The notes below the pieces were generated by a model. The model was not told the origin of the DNA and did not search any database. It saw only the letters and a list, made by a program, of their open reading frames with translations. A stretch of 34,352 nucleotides of DNA from Alphaproteobacteria bacterium. GTDB lineage: Bacteria > Pseudomonadota > Alphaproteobacteria > Rhizobiales > Xanthobacteraceae. Where the stretch lies: positions 1 to 34,352 of the forward strand of contig VBAH01000071.1 in assembly GCA_005884685.1 (NCBI GenBank), in the 5' to 3' direction. How positions within the stretch are numbered: position 1 is the first letter of the stretch; each line of letters opens with the position of its first letter. The translations under genes were made by a program, and so were the position numbers. Below are positions 23,908-31,628 of this stretch, piece after piece.

Positions 23908-24000
23908 ATACTGGACCGGGAGCGGCACTGTGCCGACCCGCGCCGGCAGAGGTGCCTCACGGGCCTCTCAAAGTCGCTTCGCAAGAGGGCTTTGGAAACT
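23908..24000 (+). promoter_or_regulatory. ROSE-like RNA thermometer leader of hsp20 (candidate)
   Basis: The leader of about 93 bases can fold into a short CGGCA-CTG-TGCCG hairpin and a 3' hairpin in which GCCTCT (23963-23968) pairs with AGAGGGC (23984-23990, one bulged G), hiding the Shine-Dalgarno-like GAGGG. The word TCGCT (23974-23978) fits the ROSE signature U(U/C)GCU, which pairs with the ribosome-binding site. ROSE elements are known before rhizobial small heat-shock genes. The match is by eye; the two pairings compete. Confidence 0.45.
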
Positions 24001-24426
24001 ATGTCCCGAGTTCCGTCGCTCTCAAGTCCGTTCCTGCTCGGGTTTGACGAGATCGAGCGCGTTCTCGACCGCGTGACGAAAGCGGCCGACGGCTACCCGC
24101 CCTACAACATCGAGCGGTTGCCGCGCGACGAGCAAGATCCCGAGCGGTTGCGCATCACGCTGGCGGTTGCCGGCTTCACGCGCGAGCAGCTCGACGTGTC
24201 GGTCGAGGAGAACCAGTTGGTGATCCGCGGCCGGCAGCAGGATGACAAGACCCGGGAATACCTTCACCGCGGCATCGCGGCGCGTCAGTTCCAGCGGACC
24301 TTTGTGCTGGCTGACGGCATTGAGGTGAAGGGAGCGGACCTGAAGAACGGCCTGCTGTCGATCGATCTGGCGCGTCCGGAACCCGCACGCGTCGTCAAGA
24401 CGGTCGCCATCAGGAACCATGAGTGA
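24001..24426 (+). CDS. Small heat-shock protein, Hsp20 family
   Basis: A 141-residue ATP-independent chaperone that binds unfolding proteins. An alpha-crystallin domain runs from about residue 35 to 130: YPPYNIERL, LRITLAVAGFTREQLDVSVE, GIAARQFQRTFVLAD and LKNGLLSIDLARPEP. The short N terminus (MSRVPSLSSPFLLGFDEIER) is typical of rhizobial class A proteins. The start at 24001 is consistent with homologues; the longer open frame upstream is leader, not protein. A sigma-32-type promoter and a ROSE-like leader precede it. A DUF1150 gene follows 36 bases later, a common pairing in this group. Confidence 0.93.
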   Translation: MSRVPSLSSPFLLGFDEIERVLDRVTKAADGYPPYNIERLPRDEQDPERLRITLAVAGFTREQLDVSVEENQLVIRGRQQDDKTREYLHRGIAARQFQRTFVLADGIEVKGADLKNGLLSIDLARPEPARVVKTVAIRNHE

Positions 24427-24462
24427 CGGGTAGCGGCATCGACCGGAAAGGAGTCGAGGGCC

Positions 24463-24732
24463 ATGAACAATGAAACGAACCGTACGGTGGACATCCACGA
24501 GATTTCACCCGAGGCCTTACAGGTTCTCGGCGGCGGCAAGCTCGCCTATGTGAAGACCATCCGCTCGGAAGACGTGCAGAAGCACTTCCCGCAGGCGCCC
24601 GAGCTTGCACCGGGATCGATGCTCTACGCGCTGCACGCGGCGGACGGCACGCCGATCATGCTCACCGACAGCCGCGAGGCGGCGGTCGCGAATGCCTGGA
24701 GCAATGAGCTCGAAACGGTGAGCGTGCATTAG
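24463..24732 (+). CDS. DUF1150 family protein
   Basis: An 89-residue soluble protein of unknown function, conserved in alphaproteobacteria and usually encoded after hsp20. It begins MNNETNRTVDIHEISPEALQ, then has LGGGKLAYVKTI and SMLYALHAADGTPIMLTDSR before EAAVANAWSNELETVSVH. AAGGAG lies nine bases before the ATG. It probably shares the heat-shock transcript with hsp20, so a stress-related role is likely by context only. Confidence 0.88.
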   Translation: MNNETNRTVDIHEISPEALQVLGGGKLAYVKTIRSEDVQKHFPQAPELAPGSMLYALHAADGTPIMLTDSREAAVANAWSNELETVSVH

Positions 24733-24745
24733 CGCTCTCTGAACA

Positions 24746-24823
24746 CACTCCGCTCGTCCCCGCGAAAGCGGGGACCCAGGGGCCAAGAGCTGGATGCCCG
24801 CTTACGCGGGCATGAGCGGAGTG
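24746..24823. repeat. Composite palindromic repeat (CGCGAAAGCG type), copy 2
   Basis: Outer arms CACTCCGCTC (24746-24755) and its exact complement (24814-24823) enclose two hairpins, GTCCCCGC-GAAA-GCGGGGAC and ATGCCCGC-TTAC-GCGGGCAT. This is the reverse-orientation copy of 15130-15203. It lies between the DUF1150 gene and the converging binding-protein gene. Confidence 0.85.
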
Positions 24824-24827
24824 AATC

Positions 24828-25808
24828 CTACTGCGACCCCTCAAGCCCCAGCTTCTTCACCAGCGTGCCCCACTTCTCCTGCTCGGCACGGCGATAGGCG
24901 CGCAGGTCTTCGACCGACGGCGTGTCGAACGGGATCAGGCCGATCGTCTCGATCTTCTGCTTCAGCTCCGGCTCGGCCAAAATCCGCTTCATCTCGTCGT
25001 GCAGCCGGTCGACGATCTCGCTTGGCGTTTTCGCCGGCGCGAGCAGCATGTGCCACGACACCGCCTCGAAGCCGGGCGCGGGCGCTGCTTCGGCAAGCGG
25101 CGGCACATCGGGCAAGAGCGGCAGCCGCGTCGTCGATGACACGGCAAGCGCGCGCAGCTTGCCGTCCTTGATCAGCGGGAGCGATGCGCCCGCTTCGGCC
25201 CAGCCGAGCGCGATGTGGCCGGCCGCGATGTCCTGGATCGACTGCGGCGTCGCGCGGTACGGCACATGCGTGATGTCGAGGCCGAACTGGCTCTTCATGT
25301 ACTCCATCGAGAGATGCTGTGCGACGCCGGCGCCAGGTGACGAATAGCTGAGCTTGCCCTGGTTCTCCTTGACGTACTTGATCAGCTCCGGAACGGTTTT
25401 CGCCGGCACGTCCGGATTGACCACCAGAATGAACGGCGACTTCACATAGAGCGAGATCGGAATGAAATCGCGATCGGGATCATAGGTCACCTGCCGGAAC
25501 AGCGTGAGGTTGATCGCCATCGCGGACGAGGTCGACACCAGCAGCGTGTGGCCGTCGGGCGGCGATTGCGCGACAGCGTTGGCGGCGAGCATCAGCGATG
25601 CGCCGGGGCGGTTCTCCACGATCACCGGCTTGCCGAGACGTTGCGCCAGCCTGTCGGCATAGAGCCGCACCAGCACGTCCATGCCGCTGCCGGCCGCGAG
25701 CGGCACCATGATGGTGACGGGGCGGTTGGGGTATTGGGCTTGCGCGGGAGCCCCGCAGGACAACAGCGCACAACCAATTATGACGGCACGTGCCAGCGCA
25801 CGAAGCAT
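24828..25808 (-). CDS. Bug-family tripartite tricarboxylate transporter binding protein
   Basis: A 326-residue periplasmic binding protein of the Bug (TctC) family. The signal sequence MLRALARAVIIGCALLSCGA is followed by PAQA and QYPNRPVTIMVPLAAGSGMD, the standard mature start. GKPVIVENRPGAS, SYSSPGAGVAQHLSMEYMKS and THVPYRATPQSIQDI are classic Bug motifs. The LLSC stretch could be a weak lipobox. The ATG at 25806-25808 is chosen because GGAG lies seven bases before it. No tctA or tctB membrane gene is nearby; such orphan binding proteins are common in this class. The ligand is unknown. It lies downstream of ptsN behind a long palindrome. Confidence 0.92.
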   Translation of the reverse strand: MLRALARAVIIGCALLSCGAPAQAQYPNRPVTIMVPLAAGSGMDVLVRLYADRLAQRLGKPVIVENRPGASLMLAANAVAQSPPDGHTLLVSTSSAMAINLTLFRQVTYDPDRDFIPISLYVKSPFILVVNPDVPAKTVPELIKYVKENQGKLSYSSPGAGVAQHLSMEYMKSQFGLDITHVPYRATPQSIQDIAAGHIALGWAEAGASLPLIKDGKLRALAVSSTTRLPLLPDVPPLAEAAPAPGFEAVSWHMLLAPAKTPSEIVDRLHDEMKRILAEPELKQKIETIGLIPFDTPSVEDLRAYRRAEQEKWGTLVKKLGLEGSQ

Positions 25809-25822
25809 CGCAATTCTCCGGT

Positions 25823-25941
25823 TGTCATCCCGGACGCGCCGCAAGGCGCGATCCGGGATCCATGTACCACGGGACTAGCGATAGGTCCGAGTCAGCCGAA
25901 AAATGGATCCCGGCTCTCGCTTCCGCTCGGCCGGGATGACA
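25823..25941. repeat. Long imperfect palindrome between ptsN and the Bug gene
   Basis: TGTCATCCCGG (25823-25833) and CCGGGATGACA (25931-25941) are perfect outer arms; GGATCCAT (25856-25863) and ATGGATCC (25903-25910) pair inside, and GCGCCGCAAGGCGC forms a side hairpin. Reading on the minus strand, it stands between the ptsN stop and the ribosome-binding site of the Bug gene. Confidence 0.75.
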
Positions 25942-25948
25942 GCAGAGA

Positions 25949-26410
25949 TCAGGCCGCCTCGGAGGGCGGCATCGCCAGCACGGCATAGAGCGCGTCGGCA
26001 TCGCGCGACTCGCGCAGGCGCGCGACCGTGTCGGGCTCACGCAACAGCCGCGCCACGCGCGCGAGTGCCTTGAGGTGATCGGCGCCGGCGCCTTCCGGCG
26101 CGAGCAGCAGGAAAATCAAGTCCACCGGCTGGCCGTCGAGCGACTCGAAATCGATCGGCCGGTCGAGCCGGGCGAACATCCCGACCAGTTTTTCCAGCTT
26201 CGGCAGCTTGCCGTGCGGGATTGCGATGCCGTTACCGATGCCGGTCGAGCCCAGCTTCTCGCGCTGCACCAGCGTCTCGAAGATCAGCCGCTCATTCTGC
26301 CCGGTCAGCCTGGCGGCGCGGCTCGCAAGCTCCTGGATCGCCTGCTTCTTGCCGTTCACTCTGAGCGCCGGGACGACCGCATTCGGTGCCACAAGGTCGG
26401 TGAGCGGCAT
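25949..26410 (-). CDS. ptsN: Nitrogen-regulatory phosphotransferase protein EIIA-Ntr
   Basis: A 153-residue EIIA-Ntr that accepts phosphate from the PTS-Ntr relay and regulates nitrogen, carbon and potassium functions. The phosphorylation site is His66 in GIAIPHGKLP. Around it are IFETLVQREKLGSTGIGNGI and FARLDRPIDFESLDGQPVDL, typical of the family. It lies 109 bases downstream of hpf in the rpoN cluster, its usual location in proteobacteria. A 16-base perfect palindrome (26492-26507) lies in the hpf-ptsN gap. Confidence 0.96.
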   Translation of the reverse strand: MPLTDLVAPNAVVPALRVNGKKQAIQELASRAARLTGQNERLIFETLVQREKLGSTGIGNGIAIPHGKLPKLEKLVGMFARLDRPIDFESLDGQPVDLIFLLLAPEGAGADHLKALARVARLLREPDTVARLRESRDADALYAVLAMPPSEAA

Positions 26411-26491
26411 TGCAACCGGTCCGGTCTGAATGGGTGTGTTGTTGACGGGAAGGCGGCGGTTTATCGGGGCCGTCCCACCGCGTCAATGGGT

Positions 26492-26507
26492 CCGAGCGCG
26501 CGCTCGG
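26492..26507. repeat. 16-base perfect palindrome between hpf and ptsN
   Basis: CCGAGCGCGCGCTCGG is its own reverse complement. It lies 12 bases beyond the hpf stop on the minus strand. It has no loop or T-run, so it could be a binding site or a weak hairpin. Confidence 0.5.
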
Positions 26508-26519
26508 CCACACCGCCAC

Positions 26520-27137
26520 TTAATTCGGCACATGCGCTTTTCCACGAACCGGTGCGCGCTGCGCGGGCTCATGCGCCGGCGGGTCGACCCACCCGATGTT
26601 GCCGTCCGGGCGGCGATAGACCAGGTTGACCCCGCCGTGGCTGGCGTGACGGAAGACCACAACCGGCGCGCCGGTCATGTCGAGTTCCATCACGGCTTCG
26701 CTGACGGACAGCTGTTTCAGGACCGTCGTCGACTCTGCGACGATCACCGGATTGAATTCGGTGACCTCGTCGTCGTTGTCGTGCGACGGCGCCTCGATCA
26801 CATAGCTCGGCACATCGATGCCGTTGCCGTTGGCGCGCGCGAGGTGATGGTCTTTGAGGCGCCGCTTGTAGCGGCGCAGCCGCTTTTCGATGCGCAACGC
26901 AGCCTGATCCGCGCTCAAATAGGCGTCTGCCGCGTTCGCCTCGGTGTGCAGCACGATGCCGGAATCGAGATGGATGGCACATTCGGTGCGAAACCCGAAC
27001 CCCTCCTTTTCCACCGTCACATGGCCCGAATAGCCGCCGTTGAAATACTTGCTGAGGGCTTCCACCACGCGGGCGCTGACCCGCTCGCGCAATGCTTCAC
27101 CGATGTCGAGATTTTTTCCCGAGACGCGAAACGGCAT
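26520..27137 (-). CDS. hpf: Ribosome hibernation promoting factor, long form
   Basis: A 205-residue long HPF, which pairs 70S ribosomes into 100S dimers in stationary phase. The N-terminal S30AE domain (about 1-105) includes MPFRVSGKNLDIGEALRERV, VTVEKEGFGFRTECAIHL and the basic RIEKRLRRYKRRLKDHH. After a linker, the C-terminal dimerisation domain (about 140-195) reads VLKQLSVSEAVMELDMTGAP, then VVFRHASHGGVNLVYRRPDG. The rpoN-hpf-ptsN order is the classical arrangement. Confidence 0.95.
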   Translation of the reverse strand: MPFRVSGKNLDIGEALRERVSARVVEALSKYFNGGYSGHVTVEKEGFGFRTECAIHLDSGIVLHTEANAADAYLSADQAALRIEKRLRRYKRRLKDHHLARANGNGIDVPSYVIEAPSHDNDDEVTEFNPVIVAESTTVLKQLSVSEAVMELDMTGAPVVVFRHASHGGVNLVYRRPDGNIGWVDPPAHEPAQRAPVRGKAHVPN

Positions 27138-27233
27138 GCTGCCTCCGCTGGTCGTTCTCCGGGCCCTATCCCAAAGCTAGGAATGCCCTGCGTTCAAGTC
27201 AACGCGACAAAGGGCACTTGGTTTTCGACCTTT

Positions 27234-28766
27234 TCAATACGCGGCGCCCGCCGGGGCCTGCTTTTCGCGGCGGCGCTGGACCGAGGAAGGTATCCGCATC
27301 GCCTCGCGGTATTTCGCCACAGTGCGCCGGGCGATCTCGATCCCCGACTCGCGCAGCCGCTCGACGATGGTATCGTCGGACAATACATCCCGGGCGCTTT
27401 CGGCGTCGATCAGCTGCTTGATGCGATGCCGCACGGCTTCGGCGGAATGCGCCTCGCCGCCGTCGGATGCCGCGATCGAGGACGTGAAGAAATATTTCAG
27501 CTCGAAGATGCCCCGGCTGGTCGCCATGTATTTGTTGGCGGTGACCCGCGACACCGTCGACTCGTGCATGCTGATCGCGTCCGCCACGGTCTTCAGATTG
27601 AGCGGACGCAGAAACTGCACGCCGTGCGCAAAGAACGCATCCTGCTGGCGCACGATTTCGGTCGACACCTTGAGGATCGTCTTGGCGCGCTGATCGAGCG
27701 CGCGCATCAACCACGTCGCGGTCTGCAGGCAATCCGCCAGATAGGATTTCTCGCCGTCGTTCTTCGCGGTCTTCGAAACCTCCGCATAGTAGGACTGATT
27801 GACCAGCACCTTCGGCAAGGTATCGGAATTCAGCTCCACCAGCCAGCCGCCGTCCTGCGCGAGGCGCACGAAGACGTCGGGCACGATCGGCTGCACCACC
27901 GCGGAGCCGAACGCGAGACCGGGCTTGGGATTGAGCCTGCGGATCTCGGCGATCATGTCGGCGAGGTCGGCATCGTCGACGCCGCAGAGCCGGCGCAGGC
28001 TCGAGAAATCGCGCCGCGCCACGAGATCGAGATGCGCGAGCAGCGCCTGCATGGCGGGATCGAGGCGGTCCTGCTCCTTGAGCTGGATGGACAGGCATTC
28101 GCGCAAATTGCGCGCACATACGCCGGGGGGATCGAAGCCATGGAGGATCGTGAGCACCGCCTCGATTTCGCTCAACGGAGCGCCGAGCCGTTCGGCAACG
28201 GCCGCAAGATCGCCGGTGAGATACCCCGCCTCATCGACCAGATCGATCAGGTTGCGGCCGATCATGCGGCGCACCGGGTCGGCAATCGCGAGCGCAAGCT
28301 GCTCGCCCAGGTGATCCGCGAGCGTCGCCTGCGCCGAGACGAAAGCTTCCAGATTGTAGTCGCCGTCCTGGCGGCCGCCCGCTCCGACGCCGGCCCATTC
28401 GGAATAGGCGGCCGGCTCGTTTTGCGTCGGACGTGCCGGCGCCTCGGCGTCCGGAAACACGTTCTCGATGCCGGTATCGAACGAGTCCTCGATGGCCGCC
28501 GAGCCGTTCACGTCGGCTTTCCAGTCGCCCTCAGGGGCCTCGCCGGCGCCGTCCGCCCCGCCCGGCGCGGCAGCTTCGCCCGGCTGATTGGCCTCACCGG
28601 GCCCCTCGCTGGGGCGCTCCAGCAGGGGATTTTTCTCAAGCTCCCCCTCCACATAGGCGGTCAGATCGAGGTTGGAGAGCTGCAGCAGCTTGATCGCCTG
28701 CATCAGCTGCGGCGTCATCACCAGCGCCTGGCTCTGGCGGAATTCGAGTCGTTGGGTAAGCGCCAT
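27234..28766 (-). CDS. rpoN: RNA polymerase sigma-54 factor
   Basis: RpoN directs RNA polymerase to -24/-12 promoters and needs an enhancer-binding ATPase. The 510-residue protein starts MALTQRLEFRQSQALVMTPQ, followed by LMQAIKLLQLSNLDL (the Gln/Leu-rich activator-interacting region I). It then has an acidic, Pro/Ala-rich region II, the core-binding domain (FDPPGVCARNLRECLSIQLK), a helix-turn-helix region (HESTVSRVTANKYM) and the RpoN box ARRTVAKYRE at about 479-488. The ATG at 28764-28766 is chosen by homology; the ribosome-binding site is poor, and 24 extra codons upstream are open but not family-like. lptB lies 115 bases upstream. Confidence 0.96.
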   Translation of the reverse strand: MALTQRLEFRQSQALVMTPQLMQAIKLLQLSNLDLTAYVEGELEKNPLLERPSEGPGEANQPGEAAAPGGADGAGEAPEGDWKADVNGSAAIEDSFDTGIENVFPDAEAPARPTQNEPAAYSEWAGVGAGGRQDGDYNLEAFVSAQATLADHLGEQLALAIADPVRRMIGRNLIDLVDEAGYLTGDLAAVAERLGAPLSEIEAVLTILHGFDPPGVCARNLRECLSIQLKEQDRLDPAMQALLAHLDLVARRDFSSLRRLCGVDDADLADMIAEIRRLNPKPGLAFGSAVVQPIVPDVFVRLAQDGGWLVELNSDTLPKVLVNQSYYAEVSKTAKNDGEKSYLADCLQTATWLMRALDQRAKTILKVSTEIVRQQDAFFAHGVQFLRPLNLKTVADAISMHESTVSRVTANKYMATSRGIFELKYFFTSSIAASDGGEAHSAEAVRHRIKQLIDAESARDVLSDDTIVERLRESGIEIARRTVAKYREAMRIPSSVQRRREKQAPAGAAY

Positions 28767-28881
28767 GCTGCGGTGCAATATTGGTCCGGTTCTTGCTTTA
28801 GCGTGTTCGCGGCACGCTGTACATCGGGGAAAGCGCAAATAGTGGCAGCGGTGTTAATAACCCGCCGCCGCCCCCCTTCGC

Positions 28882-30015
28882 CTACATCCGGAACTCCTCG
28901 CCGAGATAGAGCCGGCGCACTTCCGGGTCGTTGATGATGTCGTCGGCGTTGCCTTCGCGCAAAACCTCGCCGGAGTAGATGATGTAGGCGCGATCGGTCA
29001 GGCCGAGCGTCTCGCGCACATTGTGGTCGGTGATCAGCACGCCGATGTCGCGTTCCGTCAAATGGCGCACCAACTGCTGGATATCGCCGACCGCGATCGG
29101 ATCGATGCCGGCGAACGGCTCGTCGAGCAGCATGTAGGCCGGGCGCGTCGCCAGCGCGCGCGCAATCTCGGTGCGGCGCCGCTCGCCGCCGGAAAGCGCG
29201 ATCGAGGGTGTCTTGCGCAGCCGCGCGATGTTGAATTCCTCGAGCAGCTTGTCGAGCTCGTGTTCGCGCTTCTTCTTGCTCGGCTCGACGACTTCGAGCA
29301 CCGCGCGGATGTTGTCCTCGACATTGAGGCCACGGAAGATCGAGGCTTCCTGCGGCAGATAGCCGATGCCGAGGCGCGCGCGCTGATACATCGGCAGATG
29401 CGTGATGTTGTGACCGTCGAACTGGATCGTGCCTTTGTCGGCCTTGATCAGCCCGGTGATCATGTAGAACACGGTGGTCTTGCCGGCGCCGTTCGGCCCG
29501 AGCAGTCCGACCGCCTCGCCACGGCGCAGCGAGAGGCTCACGCCCTTCACCACCTTGCGGCCGCCGAAGCTTTTCTCCACGCCATGCACCGTGAGCGAGC
29601 CGGCTGCGCCGACAACGGCGGAGATTTCACCCCGCGCGCGGGGGCGCTGCTCGAACACGCGGTCAAGCGGGTGCGCGGCCGGCGCCTCGCCTGGCCGCTC
29701 GAACAGGGCGGCGGGTGAAAAGCCATTGCCGTTGACCCTGCCGCGCGGCTCGGCAGGATCGCGCCGCAGATCCGGCGGCGGAACCGACTGCCAGTCGAAA
29801 TCGCGCTCCGCGGCGCGCCCGATCGGCTGCGCCGAGGCGCGCTTGCCCTTCCCGAGCGCAATGCGTTCGCTGGTCGTGAAGCTCATTTTTTCCGTGTGGC
29901 CATCGGCCATCGGCTCGGCGACCGGGCCAAGATCGATGCGCCAGAACTCCGACGGCGCAGGCTTTCCCCGCCGCGCCGCGGCGTTGCGCCGGAATGGTTT
30001 CAGAATATCCAGCAC
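28882..30015 (-). CDS. lptB: LPS export ABC transporter ATP-binding protein LptB with long N-terminal extension
   Basis: LptB is the ATPase that drives lipopolysaccharide export by LptFGC. The ABC core begins near residue 139 and has GPNGAGKTT (Walker A, 173-181), the signature LSGGERRRTEIARAL, Walker B MLLDEPFAGIDP and the switch TDHNVRE. EEFRM closes the protein, as is typical of LptB. The total of 377 residues is far above the usual 240. About 138 extra N-terminal residues are rich in Arg, Pro and Ala and look unstructured. The start is GTG at 30013-30015 with no good ribosome-binding site, and in-frame ATG codons at residues 36 and 44 could serve instead. It follows lptA by about 80 bases and precedes rpoN. 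Confidence 0.92.
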   Translation of the reverse strand: MLDILKPFRRNAAARRGKPAPSEFWRIDLGPVAEPMADGHTEKMSFTTSERIALGKGKRASAQPIGRAAERDFDWQSVPPPDLRRDPAEPRGRVNGNGFSPAALFERPGEAPAAHPLDRVFEQRPRARGEISAVVGAAGSLTVHGVEKSFGGRKVVKGVSLSLRRGEAVGLLGPNGAGKTTVFYMITGLIKADKGTIQFDGHNITHLPMYQRARLGIGYLPQEASIFRGLNVEDNIRAVLEVVEPSKKKREHELDKLLEEFNIARLRKTPSIALSGGERRRTEIARALATRPAYMLLDEPFAGIDPIAVGDIQQLVRHLTERDIGVLITDHNVRETLGLTDRAYIIYSGEVLREGNADDIINDPEVRRLYLGEEFRM

Positions 30016-30096
30016 GCCGTTATCGAGGCTCCCGGAAAATCTCGCTCACTCTGATAGTTGCTGCCGTTATGGCTGGCAACGGCGGCACGGCGCCGC

Positions 30097-30789
30097 TCAG
30101 TTGATGCGCGTCGGTGCGCCCGGCGTCGCCTTGGCGGCGGGTGGTGCCGCTTTCTGCGGTGCGGGCGCGGGTTTGGCATCTTTCTGCGGCGTCGCCGGGG
30201 CGGGCGCGGGTTGCGGCGAGGCGCTCGGATTGAACAGGCTCTCGACCCGCCTTGCCTTGTCGGATTCGACCCGCGAGATCCCGGTGTTGAGATCGACGAC
30301 CATGCGGTCGCCGCGCACGACGTTCGTGCCTTGCGTGAGGACGACGTTGCCGAGCAGCGTGACGCTGTTGGTCTTCACGTCGAACACGCCGTTGTCGCCG
30401 CGCGCGGTCTGGTCCTTCTGCGTCACCAGCACATCGCCCTTCGCCTCGGCGCGCTTGATCTGCTGGCCGCTGCCGACCCCGCCGCCCTTCTGTGCGGTCG
30501 CGGGCGCGCTTTTCTTCGGCGCCGCGGTGTCTTCGTAGAAGATCACCAGCGTCTGGCATTGCAGGATCGTCTCGCCCTGCGTGAGCTTGACGTTGCCCAG
30601 GAACGTCGCCTGCCGGCTCTTGTCGCGCACCTCCAGCGTATTCGACTCGATCTTGACCGGCTGGTCGCGGTTCATCTGGAAGCCCTGCATCGCACCGCCG
30701 GATTGCTGCGGGGCCTGCGCGCGGGCCGCGCAAATGCCGGCAATTCCCAGCGCGATCAGCGCAAAACCAAACGACCGGCGCGCGCTCAT
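30097..30789 (-). CDS. lptA: LPS transport periplasmic protein LptA
   Basis: LptA forms the periplasmic bridge that carries lipopolysaccharide from LptC to the outer membrane. The 230-residue protein has a signal peptide (ending AARAQA, about residue 25), then the OstA-like beta-jellyroll region: QPVKIESNTLEVRDKSRQAT, FLGNVKLTQGETILQC, KRAEAKGDVLVTQKDQTARG and LLGNVVLTQGTNVVRGDRMV. The last 45 or so residues are Pro/Ala/Lys-rich (PAPAPATPQKDAKP and similar), longer than in E. coli LptA, and probably flexible. Its ATG overlaps the lptC stop (ATGA), so the two are translationally coupled. Confidence 0.93.
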   Translation of the reverse strand: MSARRSFGFALIALGIAGICAARAQAPQQSGGAMQGFQMNRDQPVKIESNTLEVRDKSRQATFLGNVKLTQGETILQCQTLVIFYEDTAAPKKSAPATAQKGGGVGSGQQIKRAEAKGDVLVTQKDQTARGDNGVFDVKTNSVTLLGNVVLTQGTNVVRGDRMVVDLNTGISRVESDKARRVESLFNPSASPQPAPAPATPQKDAKPAPAPQKAAPPAAKATPGAPTRIN

Positions 30790-31478
30790 CGCAACGCCTC
30801 CTTCTTCTCCCCGTCGAGATCGAGCACGACGCCGTTTTCGAAACGGATCACGTCGCCGGACTCGACGATCTCCATGCGGTTCGCCTTGAGCAGCCCGTTG
30901 GGCAGGGTGATCTCGACCGGCAGTTCGGACACGACGTTGCCCTTCTTCATTTCGACCGCCGCCTCGCGCAGCTGCGCCTTGTAGCCCTGCTCGGAGGTGA
31001 CCACGACCTGGTCGCGCAGCACGACCCTGTCGGCCTTGGTGTTGTAGGTGCCGCTGTTGGCGGTGATCTGGACGACGTCCTTGTCCTGCATCTCGATCCG
31101 GGCGCGCAGCTTCTGCAGCTCGACGAGGTCCGGCTTGGTGATATCCTGCACGGCGGTTTCGGCGTTGATCTCATAGGAACGCGCATCGCGCGTAAAACCT
31201 GCGATGCGCGGCAGTTCCATGGTGATCGTGCTGCCCTGCACGCCGAGCTTGCCGGACACGGTCGGCATCTTCTCGAACATCTGCATCGGCTGGAAATAGG
31301 TGGCGACCAGCAGCACGGCGAGCCCGAGAACCACGCCGGCCGGCAGCGCGATACGCGCCAAACGCACCACGATGCTGTGGCGCCCGGCCTTGCGCACCGC
31401 ATGGTCGACGTCGCCGCGGCGCGAGGCGGTCCAGCCATGCGTCTCGGTGATCGCGCTCGCGGTGATCGGCTGGCTCAT
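30786..31478 (-). CDS. lptC: LPS export system protein LptC
   Basis: A 230-residue inner-membrane protein that receives lipopolysaccharide from LptBFG and passes it to LptA. It has a cytoplasmic N terminus, one membrane anchor at about 41-62 (ALPAGVVLGLAVLLVATYF) and a periplasmic jellyroll domain: YEINAETAVQDITKPDLVEL, ITANSGTYNTKADRVVLRD and FENGVVLDLD. Length is typical for alphaproteobacteria. rnd lies about 150 bases upstream, and lptA overlaps its end by four bases. Confidence 0.92.
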   Translation of the reverse strand: MSQPITASAITETHGWTASRRGDVDHAVRKAGRHSIVVRLARIALPAGVVLGLAVLLVATYFQPMQMFEKMPTVSGKLGVQGSTITMELPRIAGFTRDARSYEINAETAVQDITKPDLVELQKLRARIEMQDKDVVQITANSGTYNTKADRVVLRDQVVVTSEQGYKAQLREAAVEMKKGNVVSELPVEITLPNGLLKANRMEIVESGDVIRFENGVVLDLDGEKKEALR

Positions 31479-31628
31479 GGTTCGGTTTTGAGAATCGCCC
31501 CCGCGGCCCCGATAGTACGGCGCCGCGGCTGGAAAATCGCCTGCGAATGTGGCCTCGTGACGGCGATAAACCCTTTACGCGGCGCGAGTTTTACCCGGCA
31601 AACGGGCCGTTTGGACGGCTTTCCGCGC

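Noticed and set aside
15124-24826. CRISPR-like array from the repeated palindromes
   Set aside because: Copies are far apart, in both orientations, and without regular spacers; they are dispersed palindromes.
26430-28934. An 834-codon plus-strand open frame
   Set aside because: It is antisense to hpf and rpoN; no start site or domain is visible.
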